From Mycoemilia scoparia (lineage: Eukaryota > Kickxellomycota > Kickxellomycetes > Kickxellales > Kickxellaceae): a stretch of DNA of 64,000 nucleotides. The notes under the pieces are model-generated. The model had not been told where the DNA came from. It made no database searches and saw only the letters and a list, made by a program, of their open reading frames with translations. The position numbers were made by a program, and so were the translations under genes. Where the stretch lies: NCBI GenBank assembly GCA_027575805.1, contig JANBPU010000039.1:1-64000 (forward strand), given 5' to 3'. Shown here one piece after another: positions 55,584 to 64,000 of this stretch. Position 1 is the first letter of the stretch. Each line of letters opens with the position of its first letter.

Positions 55584-57203
55584 ATGGATAGGTGTCCATT
55601 CTATCCAAGCGAAATAGAGACTTTGCGAAAATTCGATAGCCATGACTGGGTGAACGATGGTAACTTTGTCCGCGAACTTGCTGGAAGATCTGGACAGGAA
55701 ACCGAGCTTGATACCAAGATCAAGGTTTTTACAAGCATCTATCCTGATATAAGCGCCGATAAATTAAAAATCTGGGCAAATAGCAAAGGCACAGGATTCC
55801 ATGCTTCGACCAACAATGATGATAAGGACGAATTGTTCAAGGCCTTCAAGACCCACGATTTTACCACCGATGCAAAATTCCAAGAATTTGTAAAGGAAAA
55901 GTTCCAAAAAGATGGCACAAAGTCGGCTGGAAATGCACTAGGGCTGGACAAAAATCTGCTTTCTATCAAGGCCGAGTACTACTCGTTGACGGCCAAGCGG
56001 CCAATTGATCTGGACGAGTTCAAAAAGTGGGAGGAGAAGCAGAATCCAGCCCAGGCATGTCCTTATGCACACCTCTGGAACCCAAATACCAACAAGAAGA
56101 TCGATGCGGAGAAGAAGTACCCACACATCAGTGTTGTTGATTTGGCCAAAGTTACTGATAATGCAGAGGCACTTGATCAAAAGCACATGTCTAGCATACA
56201 AGACCATTTCCAAAAAGCAATGGAAGATGAGAATATAAATGCTGTGTTTATACACAGGACCTATACTGACAATGAATTACTGCCCACAGACAACTGGTTC
56301 CTTCCACCCCTTGCTACCACTGCTTCAACCCCGGAAGAAATCAAGGCCAGCAAAGCTGTGTATGCTGCTTTCATCCACCTTGTTTTGATTGCACGGAGAC
56401 TGGCAGTTCAAAAGCCACTAGTCGTCCTAGCTAACGGGAAGATTGACCGGAGCACGCTGGCATTGGCCCTAGCTGGCCGTGACTTCGTTGTAACTGAGAA
56501 CTTCAGCGTCAAGATGGACAACGCTTTATTCCCATTCAGCCCACTATTCGAATTGTCCCATCTGCACCGTCTAAAAGAAGGCCAGGTCAAGGGAACAATG
56601 AGCTACTTAACTCACCACCCCACACTTGTCATCCGGGCCCCAGAAGCCCTCAGTGTCGGTCTAGCGCAGTCGTTTATTCCTGCCAACCTTTCCAACTCTC
56701 TACTTGAAGATATGTTTGTATCGTCAGCATGCCCACCCCCGCACTCAGGAAGGGCCGTCCGCTCTACGTACTTGTCACAGACTGCCTACCCCGGCCCCTC
56801 AAAGCTCTCGCCATGGAACGAGGAAATCGAAACGTACTTCTCGCCGCTGTGCGATGGCAAATATTCAATACAGGAGTTGTGTGACACACTGGGAGAAATT
56901 GACAAGCCATGGTCGCAGACATATTCGCAAGGAGTCAGAAAATTACCCGCTGTCCTTGTGGAGATGAAGCATAGGGCTTTTATTGGATCTCAGAACAATC
57001 CATTCCATCAATGCCTAATGGACGAGTACAGGAACACAACGACCTGGTGGTCCACAGAAGACTGCGCAGCCCTCCTCTTGTCAAAAAAGGAATCAAATAA
57101 ACCTGCTGCCAAAGCATCTGACCAGAGAGTTGTAGCGAACCTTGTCAACGCACTTCTTGAGCCCACCAAAGACCTGACACTTGATGATATCATCCCAAAC
57201 TGA
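55584..57203 (+). CDS. Enoyl-CoA-hydratase/HIBCH-like protein, divergent
   Basis: 539 residues from the ATG at 55584. Residues 1-170 have no recognisable domain, and the segment DRCPFYPSEIETLRKFDSHD is not family sequence I know. From about 195 (AFIHRTYTDNEL...) to the end the pattern is that of the crotonase superfamily ECH_2/HIBCH branch. It has an alpha/beta core with VLANGKIDRSTLALALAGRD, then MSYLTHHPTLVIRAPEALSV, then the late helix region KPWSQTYSQGVRKLPAVLVE, MKHRAFI and FHQCLMDEYRN, which is typical of 3-hydroxyisobutyryl-CoA hydrolase (TLRQL ... CLxMEYR). I did not see the glycine-rich CoA-oxyanion loop or the HIBCH catalytic pair clearly, so it may be inactive or have another role (for example a ribosome-associated relative). 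Family call is moderate, function open. No clear mitochondrial presequence. Confidence 0.5.
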   Translation: MDRCPFYPSEIETLRKFDSHDWVNDGNFVRELAGRSGQETELDTKIKVFTSIYPDISADKLKIWANSKGTGFHASTNNDDKDELFKAFKTHDFTTDAKFQEFVKEKFQKDGTKSAGNALGLDKNLLSIKAEYYSLTAKRPIDLDEFKKWEEKQNPAQACPYAHLWNPNTNKKIDAEKKYPHISVVDLAKVTDNAEALDQKHMSSIQDHFQKAMEDENINAVFIHRTYTDNELLPTDNWFLPPLATTASTPEEIKASKAVYAAFIHLVLIARRLAVQKPLVVLANGKIDRSTLALALAGRDFVVTENFSVKMDNALFPFSPLFELSHLHRLKEGQVKGTMSYLTHHPTLVIRAPEALSVGLAQSFIPANLSNSLLEDMFVSSACPPPHSGRAVRSTYLSQTAYPGPSKLSPWNEEIETYFSPLCDGKYSIQELCDTLGEIDKPWSQTYSQGVRKLPAVLVEMKHRAFIGSQNNPFHQCLMDEYRNTTTWWSTEDCAALLLSKKESNKPAAKASDQRVVANLVNALLEPTKDLTLDDIIPN

Positions 57204-57917
57204 TCACGGCCGGGGCATTTTTCAAGCCACTGTTTTATATTCAATAATTTCCTCGTTTCTCCATGGCGACACACATGTGACTGCTGTTCTCGAAAGAGAA
57301 AGGGGCAGGGGCTGGTTGGTTAGCTTGCTACTACTTGGTGACGACACCTTTCCTTGCCATGATGTTTGCAAAACTAGGCATTAAGCCACAACTTTATTTT
57401 TGTTGAGATGTTGGCATAGATACCATTGTTTTGCTTAGGCGTATGCTTGAGACCATTAGAGTTTGCGAATTTTCTTTCAGAATTTATACCTGTTACAAAT
57501 TAGTACAAATATTGTCAACTCGACCCCAACATTGAGAGGCACAATGCCTTTTTGGCTATTCAATTAGGAGTTACAAATGTTCCTTTCACACATTCTATGG
57601 ATGACCACACAAGGGGCGGATTGGCATCTTTGCATGAGAACATTCGCTCCTTGCGGCATGTGCTGGTGCTTCTGCTGCTCAGTATGCATCTCTCCTGATG
57701 CAGAGCCCCATCATCACCAACCACCCAGCTCTAGATGCTGCTCACGCGTCACTGACATATATTTCGGCAAGGTCTAGAACCCCTAAAAAGGCATACATTA
57801 GACGATAGAGCCCCTACCTTCCCTTGCTGCATTCAAGTCTTCTTTGCCTTTCCTAATTTATATAACTTTCGAATTTACTGCTAAGGCTAGAGCAGGAATT
57901 GGTGAAATAGCAGTTAA
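57204..57917. other. Spacer upstream of PhoD-like gene
   Basis: 714 bp. AT-rich, no gene or repeat copy. Short open frames at 57,181-57,384 and 57,577-57,777 carry no domain. Confidence 0.5.
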
Positions 57918-59887
57918 ATGGATTTCCCTATTTCTAAAGACCAACTCCATAAACATTTCCATTTCAAGCACCAAAACACAGGTGTAGGAGGCCCTGCCCT
58001 ATACCCAGGGCTAGAGACGGTCGATATTAAAGAGTATGAGAAGCTTTTTAACCCAGGTAAGTTGTCTGGCATCCGGTAGGGTGGGCATTTCCAGCTTGGC
58101 CGATTTCTTGGCGTCCTTGAAATTTGACCAGCAGATCTGTGCTGTTACAACACCACAGCAATTCGGCCAACAGCCATGCTAAATTCTGCGGAATAAATGT
58201 AGAGACCGGAATACCGCTGAGGTGCGCTCGCGAAGATGGCATATTTGGGCCCTGTATTATGTTTAAAAACATCAACCTGGCCGAGATTAAGTGGGAGGGA
58301 AGCTGTTTGATTGTAGCACCCTCAACTATAGAGAAGCCAGCACTATACATCCAGGACGGAAACAACCCCCCAGAGCCGCTGGCGGGTTATCTACTAGACA
58401 CGTTCTACAAGTCAAGCTTCTGGCGCTTTGACATTTCCATTCCGCTAGACTATCAAAACGAAAAGAAAGTAACGTATCGGATCAACAATGTTGGCCCCCA
58501 GTACAACTTTACTGTTCCGGCGCAAAAGAGCGAAATCCGCTGGTGCTTCTGGTCATGCAACGGGTGGTCACTGAGCGTAAAGGAAGAAGAAAAGCAGAAG
58601 CTTGGCGGCGACAACGCGGTGTGGAACGACCTCCTTGATAAGCACAACCGCTTCCCCTTCCACCTGATGGTGGGTGGTGGTGATCAGCTCTACTCTGATG
58701 TGCTGTGGAGCCTCAGAGTGCTTCAGCCTTGGCTGGGCATAAAAAGCAAAACCGAAAGACGCGACGCCCCATTCACAGAAGAAATGACCCGCCAGATCGA
58801 CACCTTCTACTTTATGCACTACATAAAGATGTTCTTTTTCCACAACCGCCTTGGCGATGCCATGACAACCATCCCCTATTCATTCATCGTTGACGACCAC
58901 GATATTTTTGACGGATGGGGCTCCTACCCGGACTATCTGCACGAGTCGAAGGTATTCCAGGGCATCAAGCAGTTTGCCTTCAAGTACTGGCTTCTGTTCC
59001 AAGCACAGACAACCCAGCAGCTTTCCCGCGAGCATGGCTATTTCGGAGGAAGCGGCTTTAGCTGGCTCAAGAGTCTTGGGCCCTACACGTCGATCCTTGG
59101 CGTTGATACTCGCTACGAGCGCAACATCCAGAGAATTGTGACCAGGGAGGCCTACGATGAAATATTTTGGCGCCTGAATAACCAGGTCTCGCCTCACTGC
59201 CGCCACCTTTTGGTATTCTTGGGAGTGCCCATCGTCTATCCTCGCCTGAACCTCATCGAGGCTGGCTTTTCCATGTTCAAGACCACAAAGCTATACAAGC
59301 TTCCCCTGTTCCAGAAGGACGGGGCGTTTTCGAACATTTTGAACCAGTTTGGAGAGCCGGAGCTTATGGATGACCTCAACGACCACTGGACGGCCGATGT
59401 GCACATGGAGGAGCGCAAGGACTTCATCATCCGTCTTCAGGAGCTGGCCCGCACCAAGAACATCCGTGTGACCTTCGTTGCTGGCGATGTCCACTGCTGT
59501 GGCGCCGGAAGGCTGGCATCGCAGAACCCCGAGATCAAGGATGTCCAGCATGACCCACGCTACATGGTGCAGATCATATCTTCAGCCATCGTCAACATCC
59601 CGCCGCCAAACGCTGTTATTCGCGGTGTTCACTATTCAGCAAAGCTGTACAACCTGAACAGCTCGACGAACGAAAAGATGTTCAAGCTGTTCAAGGAGGA
59701 TGTAAACGGCAAGAGCCCGCCAAACAACAACACCAAGCTGCTTGCCCGCAGAAACTTTTCGACCTTTGTGGAGAACCACGAGTCGGGGGCCGTCATGGTC
59801 AATATCCATGTCCAGAGGGAGGACGCCAAGGGGACTGTTCCCTATAACATCGCCATACCCAAGCTTTTGGCGAGCAACGTTGTATAG
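57918..59887 (+). CDS. PhoD-like metallophosphatase
   Basis: 607 residues, two exons: 57918-58056 and 58203-59887. The 146-nt intron joins AACCCA G to AG ACC, giving LFNPETGIPLRCAREDGIFG, which continues the family reading; an alternative internal start at 58124 would use a non-ATG codon and is discarded. PhoD/alkaline phosphatase D-type metal centre motifs: VGGGDQLYSD (about 208), SFIVDDHDIFDGWGSYPD (about 272), LGVDTRYERN, and VTFVAGDVHCCGAG (about 470). The N-terminal 130 residues form a beta-rich domain with EIKWEGSCLIVAPSTIEKPA. Fungal relatives are intracellular PhoD-like phosphatases of unknown substrate; no signal peptide is visible here. Codon usage is G/C-rich compared with the neighbours, especially after 58,500, suggesting higher expression. 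Confidence 0.85.
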
Positions 59888-60245
59888 TCCGGGCGCCCTG
59901 GACCGTCATCGGGCTTTGCTTCTGATCATATTTGATGTGCGCACAGCCACCAACTACTCCTGTCTACCACTTGTTCAGATCATGGAGGGTGGGCAAAACT
60001 TTCCATTTTTGGAAATACCACAAACTCCAGAGTTACAGCACTTCCTGATACAGCATACTGTGAGCTGGTGCGTGTCTAGCATTCTTTCCTAGTCTCTGGC
60101 CCGCTTATAAGCTTTGATCTAGCCTACACTAATGACCACCGTTTTTATGTTTTGTTTTCTGCATTTTTCTTTTGAAACCACCTTAACAAGTGGTCGACTA
60201 TACATACCCAATATAATAGTGATAACCTTATGAAAGTTTGCATCC
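59888..60245. other. Spacer upstream of the receptor array
   Basis: 358 bp containing the promoter of the first tandem receptor. No repeat or gene. Confidence 0.5.
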
Positions 60246-61457
60246 ATGGGCTCCCCCTATATATATGACATGCCGTACAGGACTTTGATAGTCAACAGGC
60301 TGCTGGTTCTTAGCATATCTGGGGTCTCTGTGTTGTTTTGCTCCATCGCCCTGGCTATATACGCATTTCTGTTCTGGTGGAACAGGCAGTACGTCAACCA
60401 CTCGATAACGCGACAATCGGCAGTCCTGCTGTTTGTTTCGATGCTATTCGCAATACACACGCTCCTTATCGTGACCGTGGCCCATCAGGAGGCATCGTGC
60501 CTCGCCATAGGCTTTATGTTTCGGGCAACAACGCTCATGTTCCACTGGATGTGCTTTTTCACCATATTTCTTATCCAGCTGGTTGTCATTCATCGGGTAA
60601 AAGCCCCAATACGCTATGAAATCTGGTTTTATTTTGCCGCCTTTATCCTGGCCGTTGGCCCTTCGTTGTACACTCTTGCTCACAGAGAGAACGGCTTGAG
60701 GCTATACAACAATTCCTATTGTGGGTACAGGCTGTTTGGCGACCCTCGCACCATCGTTATTTGGTGGCTGACGCAGTTCCTATGGATCATTCTTGCTCTT
60801 GTATTGAGCATAGTCAGCCTGTGCCTAGTGCTTCTAAAAGTCCGTTCCAACATCCGCAAGCTTCAAAACAGCACCAATGTTTCCCTGACAAGGCACAGGG
60901 GATCCTCTGGCATGTCCGAAACCCAGCGCACTTTGGCCGATATTCATTCGTACCAAGCCGAGTATTCTGCCAAGGTGCTCCGCACTCTTTTCAAGCGCTT
61001 AATCTGGATCCAGGCCATCCCGGCCATCACGCAGCTGGTCTATATATTTACTACTATTATTGACTTTGCCGCAAACACTGTGGTTTCGAGTGTTTACTAC
61101 ATTGGGCACATTTTACTGGTCTCGCAGGGCGCACTGATGGCCATAATATTTTGTACCGAGCCCAGAGTACGAGTTGCTCTCAGGGCATTCAAAGATGATT
61201 TTTTCAGAAAATGGTACAATGACCAAAAGGCATACTGGAACCTACATAGCCGATGCGAGCAAGAACCTAGACGGGAAAGTATGTTGCAAAAACCTAACCA
61301 AAATACAGATACTGAAAATACCTCTGACAACAGTGGCACTGTCATTTCGCACTCGTCCAAAGCTGCTCTCCATAGAATCGATCTTGAGAGACGACCAGAA
61401 TTCGAAAGCCTTAGAGGCCGGGTCGCGTATTACATTTGCAAGAAGTTTCTTGCTTAG
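60246..61457 (+). CDS. Tandem seven-helix receptor-like protein 1
   Basis: 403 residues, single exon. Helices at about 17-43, 56-80, 91-115, 126-146, 170-198, 250-275 and 283-306. The first loop has FLFWWNRQYVNHSITRQSAV, after helix 1; the cysteine before helix 3 (EASCLAIGFMFRAT) and one in the second outer loop (NNSYCGYRLFGD) suggest the conserved disulfide of receptors. A basic, Ser/Asn-rich cytoplasmic tail follows helix 7 and ends GRVAYYICKKFLA. Receptor 2 shares all of these, and receptor 3 shares the WWN/ITR/C region. I consider this a G-protein-coupled receptor of a fungal class related to cAMP/Git3-type receptors; ligand unknown. Confidence 0.78.
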   Translation: MGSPYIYDMPYRTLIVNRLLVLSISGVSVLFCSIALAIYAFLFWWNRQYVNHSITRQSAVLLFVSMLFAIHTLLIVTVAHQEASCLAIGFMFRATTLMFHWMCFFTIFLIQLVVIHRVKAPIRYEIWFYFAAFILAVGPSLYTLAHRENGLRLYNNSYCGYRLFGDPRTIVIWWLTQFLWIILALVLSIVSLCLVLLKVRSNIRKLQNSTNVSLTRHRGSSGMSETQRTLADIHSYQAEYSAKVLRTLFKRLIWIQAIPAITQLVYIFTTIIDFAANTVVSSVYYIGHILLVSQGALMAIIFCTEPRVRVALRAFKDDFFRKWYNDQKAYWNLHSRCEQEPRRESMLQKPNQNTDTENTSDNSGTVISHSSKAALHRIDLERRPEFESLRGRVAYYICKKFLA

Positions 61458-61916
61458 ACGACATACACATATCAGCATCTTTTACTTGTATTATTTATTT
61501 TTTGTATTATATTTTTTTAATCTATTTATGGACCATCACCACATAGTCTCTATTTTTATTCTAAACCCTTTGTTTTCGTCACGCCGTGTACAATATACCA
61601 TTTTTACTATTTTGCTGTCGGTTAAAATTTCTCATCTACCTCTCTTTCTGTTCAAGATACAAAACCACGTGATTTGTACTGAAACAAGCAGTAGACAGCC
61701 TTGTTGATGCAAGCCAATCAACTCCCAAACATTTTTGAAGTTTGTTCAGAGTATGGTGGGAAACTAAATGGGATAGTCCTTTTTAAGGTTGTGATCCACT
61801 TTTCAAAGGCATACCTGACTCTGTTTTTAGCTTTTGTCTCGTTTCAAGACATAATAAATATACATATACAGCAAACCTTGATGGAGCTTTACCCTCCCTC
61901 CAGCTTAAACTATTGA
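61458..61916. other. Spacer between receptors 1 and 2
   Basis: 460 bp, AT-rich; 3' end of receptor 1 and promoter of receptor 2. No repeat of families A-C. Confidence 0.5.
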
Positions 61917-63134
61917 ATGGAAGAATCGGATCGATCTTTTGTATCTGAAACTTTACGAGAAGTAGATCAAATATTTGTTGACATTTCGGCGGGCCTGTCA
62001 ATCTTTTTTGCTGGGATGGCCATCTCCCTTTACTTTTTTCTTTACTGGTGGGACAAGAAGTTTGTCAGCCAGTCTATTACTCGTCTTATCGTCGCCTCCT
62101 TGGTGCCCTCCTTCACGTACGCATGTATCTATCTGCTTTCATACACGATACACCAGACAGACAACAGTTGCAAATACCTGGGATGGATACTAAGAAGTTG
62201 CACGCTGATGTACAACTGGCTGTGCTTTTTCACGATGTTTCAAATGCAAATCATTGCCATCCACAAGGTTAAAAACTACGTGAGTCTCGAAAAGTGGTAC
62301 TACATCATATCCTTTGTAATATCCTTCATCCCAACCATATTCCCGCTAATCTACTACTGGGATGGCTTCAGAATGCGTAGCGATGGGTATTGTGGATACG
62401 TAAGAGTGGGGAGTAGAAGGGCGTTCCTCTTGCGGTGGGTTTGCCAGTTTGTTTGGATAGTGGTTGCCTTGATTCTCAGTTTCACAAGCATGTCTCTGGT
62501 TTATCGCAGAGTCAAGAAAACGCTCAAAAGTACAAGAAGGAAAAAAGCGATAATAAGGCACTTGAGGCCATCGAGACACACAAATGATGACCGTGGGGGC
62601 CTGAATCTTGAAGGCCAAGAGATAATCAATGCATCAAAAAACAAGCACGCAAAGAAAACCCTCGAGCTTTTTCTGAAACGACTCCTTTGGATTCCGCTTG
62701 TGCCGATAGTAACCCAGCTCCTTTACATTTTAAGTGTGGTTATCGACTATGCTGCTGGCCGCATAATCTCCGTAACCTATGTTATCGGGCACTCGTTGTT
62801 TCTTTTGCAGGCCTTTTTCATGTCCCTTGCTCTGCTCACGGACCCCAGAGTAATCATATCTCTAAGAATTATCAAAGGCAACTTTATAGACAAATGGTAT
62901 GACGAACAGCAGGAATATTGGTTGGCTTTTCTCCTCAGAGGAAATATACAGGAATTGCCGCGTTTTACTAAAAGGCATGCCATAAAAATAGGCCAGGACT
63001 CGCTCCTCAACTATCAATTTATGATCCATAAATATCGGACCGGAAACGATAACTGTACTATAGTTCGCCAAAAGGAATTCGAAGGCTATAGAGCACAGGT
63101 TGCCTACTGGATCTGCAAAAACTGGCTCAATTAG
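61917..63134 (+). CDS. Tandem seven-helix receptor-like protein 2
   Basis: 405 residues, single exon, same design as receptor 1: FLYWWDKKFVSQSITRLIVA after helix 1; cysteine in NSCKYLGWILRSCTLMYNWL (helix 3); DGYCGYVRVGSR in the outer loop; polar third cytoplasmic loop of about 55 residues with many basic residues (KTLKSTRRKKAIIRHLRPSR); and the final GYRAQVAYWICKNWLN. Pairwise similarity to receptor 1 is clear over the full length, and the end motif (A-x-V-A-Y-x-ICK) is nearly the same. Probably arose by tandem duplication. Function as a G-protein-coupled receptor is inferred; G-protein partner and ligand are unknown. Confidence 0.78.
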   Translation: MEESDRSFVSETLREVDQIFVDISAGLSIFFAGMAISLYFFLYWWDKKFVSQSITRLIVASLVPSFTYACIYLLSYTIHQTDNSCKYLGWILRSCTLMYNWLCFFTMFQMQIIAIHKVKNYVSLEKWYYIISFVISFIPTIFPLIYYWDGFRMRSDGYCGYVRVGSRRAFLLRWVCQFVWIVVALILSFTSMSLVYRRVKKTLKSTRRKKAIIRHLRPSRHTNDDRGGLNLEGQEIINASKNKHAKKTLELFLKRLLWIPLVPIVTQLLYILSVVIDYAAGRIISVTYVIGHSLFLLQAFFMSLALLTDPRVIISLRIIKGNFIDKWYDEQQEYWLAFLLRGNIQELPRFTKRHAIKIGQDSLLNYQFMIHKYRTGNDNCTIVRQKEFEGYRAQVAYWICKNWLN

Positions 63135-63170
63135 CTTAGGAACAGAGATTCTTTAAAATAATACAATTTA

Positions 63171-63208
<38 letters not shown>

Positions 63209-63697
63209 TACATTTACGCTTGATGCTTTTTAATAAATCAATATATATTTATATATATATGGCTTGCTTTTAAAAGCAAAGCAGAATGGTTCTTCAAGAG
63301 TCATTCTTGAATGAAAAAGATCAATTATATAGATTCCAGTATTGTTTAGTATAAAATCAAGTCGAGTCAAATGTAGTAGTAGTAGTAACTACTTAGTATC
63401 ATCATTGCTTATCCCTATTTTTGTTTGTTTATTTGACAAAGTTCATCAATGGATTATTTATATAGCATTCCGTAAAAGAAGATTTTTGTTTCTCAATTCA
63501 GACAATACACAGCGCAGTAACAACGGCCAGCCATACCTTACGCATGCTCTAATGTTTCAGTCAATCTGACTATCAGACATATGCCTCACATTTATAGCGA
63601 GCGTCGTATAATATAACGCTACAGCCCTTTTCTATCCTGCCGATGTCACAATATATATTTAAAATTCTTTCTCTAGACTGATCAGATATATTTAATA
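63135..63697. other. Spacer between receptors 2 and 3
   Basis: 560 bp. (TA)n microsatellite at 63,173-63,203, and a weak family C-like trace at about 63,275-63,305 (GGTTCTTCAAGAGTCATTC). Contains the promoter of receptor 3. Confidence 0.5.
63173..63203. repeat. (TA)n microsatellite
   Basis: About fifteen perfect dinucleotide units in the receptor 2 3' flank. Confidence 0.9.
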
Positions 63698-64000
63698 ATG
63701 GAAGGAAGTCCTCCTACCAACCGTACAGGCGAATACTACGTAGACCGGTCCCTGATATGTGTAACTGGTGGGCTTTCATTAGTAGGAAGCACATTGTCTG
63801 TAACGGTGTATATTTTTTTGCGATGGTGGAATAGGAGGTTTGTTGACCAGATATTGACACGGATATTTGTTGCAACTCTCTTTTTCACGATTATTTATAC
63901 ATGCACAGGCATTGCACTATATTTGGCTCCCTCGTCTAACAACGAGTGCCGATTTCTTGGTTGGGTTTTTCGAAGTAACCTGATAATGTTCCACTGGCTT
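63698..64000 (+). CDS. Tandem seven-helix receptor-like protein 3 (cut by window end)
   Basis: Open frame from ATG at 63698 to the last base, 101 codons with no stop, continuing past the window. The translation gives an N-terminal stretch (MEGSPPTNRTGEYYVDRSLI), helix 1 (LVGSTLSVTVYIFLRWW), NRRFVDQILTRIFVATLFF for helix 2, and SNNECRFLGWVFRSNLIMFH with the conserved Cys before helix 3. The WWN-x-x-FV-x-x-x-L-T-R-I and C-x-x-L-G-W motifs match receptors 1 and 2, so this is a third member of the tandem array. The N-terminal NRT is a possible glycosylation site. Confidence 0.82.
   Translation, partial: MEGSPPTNRTGEYYVDRSLICVTGGLSLVGSTLSVTVYIFLRWWNRRFVDQILTRIFVATLFFTIIYTCTGIALYLAPSSNNECRFLGWVFRSNLIMFHWL

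Noticed and set aside
58124..58202. Longer N-terminal reading of the PhoD-like gene from a TTG-type start
   Set aside because: No ATG; the exon 57918-58056 joined by a consensus intron gives a proper start and family-like sequence.

Overview
The window is nuclear DNA of a fungus. Protein-coding genes are interrupted by short spliceosomal introns (GTAAG/GTATG-type donors, mostly TAG acceptors, about 45 to 280 nt). The gene set is fungal: TIM22, ORC4, RNR1, CDC1, DBP3, ILV6, an alpha-arrestin with PPxY motifs, a Sec14-GOLD protein, GH47 mannosidase and a PP4 catalytic subunit. A G/T(U) mismatch glycosylase of the TDG/Thp1 type, an isolated 5S rRNA gene, long AT-rich spacers and a tandem family of seven-helix receptors fit an early-diverging, non-Dikarya fungus better than an ascomycete or basidiomycete. 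My guess is Zoopagomycota/Kickxellales-like, but this is inference and cannot be proved from the window.

Layout. 0.3-8.3 kb: TIM22(-), a 5S rRNA gene, myosin regulatory light chain(-), ORC4(+), and the ribonucleotide reductase large subunit RNR1(-). 9-13 kb: two related single-pass membrane proteins with LEA2-like outer domains(-). 15-25.5 kb: a seven-helix receptor(+), Cdc1-type phosphoesterase(+), the divergent pair DBP3(-)/WKF-domain nucleolar protein(+), and GH47 mannosidase(+). 25.9-31.7 kb: TDG-type glycosylase(+), Sec14-GOLD protein(-), REX4 exonuclease(+). 32.8-38.4 kb: two CaMK-like kinases in the same orientation. 39-50 kb: UBZ4 zinc-finger protein(-), ILV6(-), two GDSL esterases(-), and mitochondrial prolyl-tRNA synthetase(-). 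50-59.9 kb: alpha-arrestin(-), PP4 catalytic subunit(-), enoyl-CoA-hydratase-like protein(+), PhoD-like phosphatase(+). 60.2-64 kb: three tandem receptor genes(+), the last cut by the window end.

The genes do not form one pathway; this is an ordinary mosaic of housekeeping and surface/signalling genes. The functional echoes are: two nucleolar genes sharing one promoter region; two calcium/calmodulin-type kinases side by side; and several duplicated secreted or surface families (receptors, LEA2 membrane proteins, GDSL esterases).

The most distinctive unannotated content is in the spacers. At least three families of very short, non-coding inverted-repeat elements (MITE-like, about 105-160 bp) recur across the window. 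One copy sits inside a kinase intron and one 0.7-kb cluster holds two families together. Exon structures were deduced by hand from splice consensus, reading-frame continuity and family conservation. No tRNA genes or CRISPR arrays were seen.
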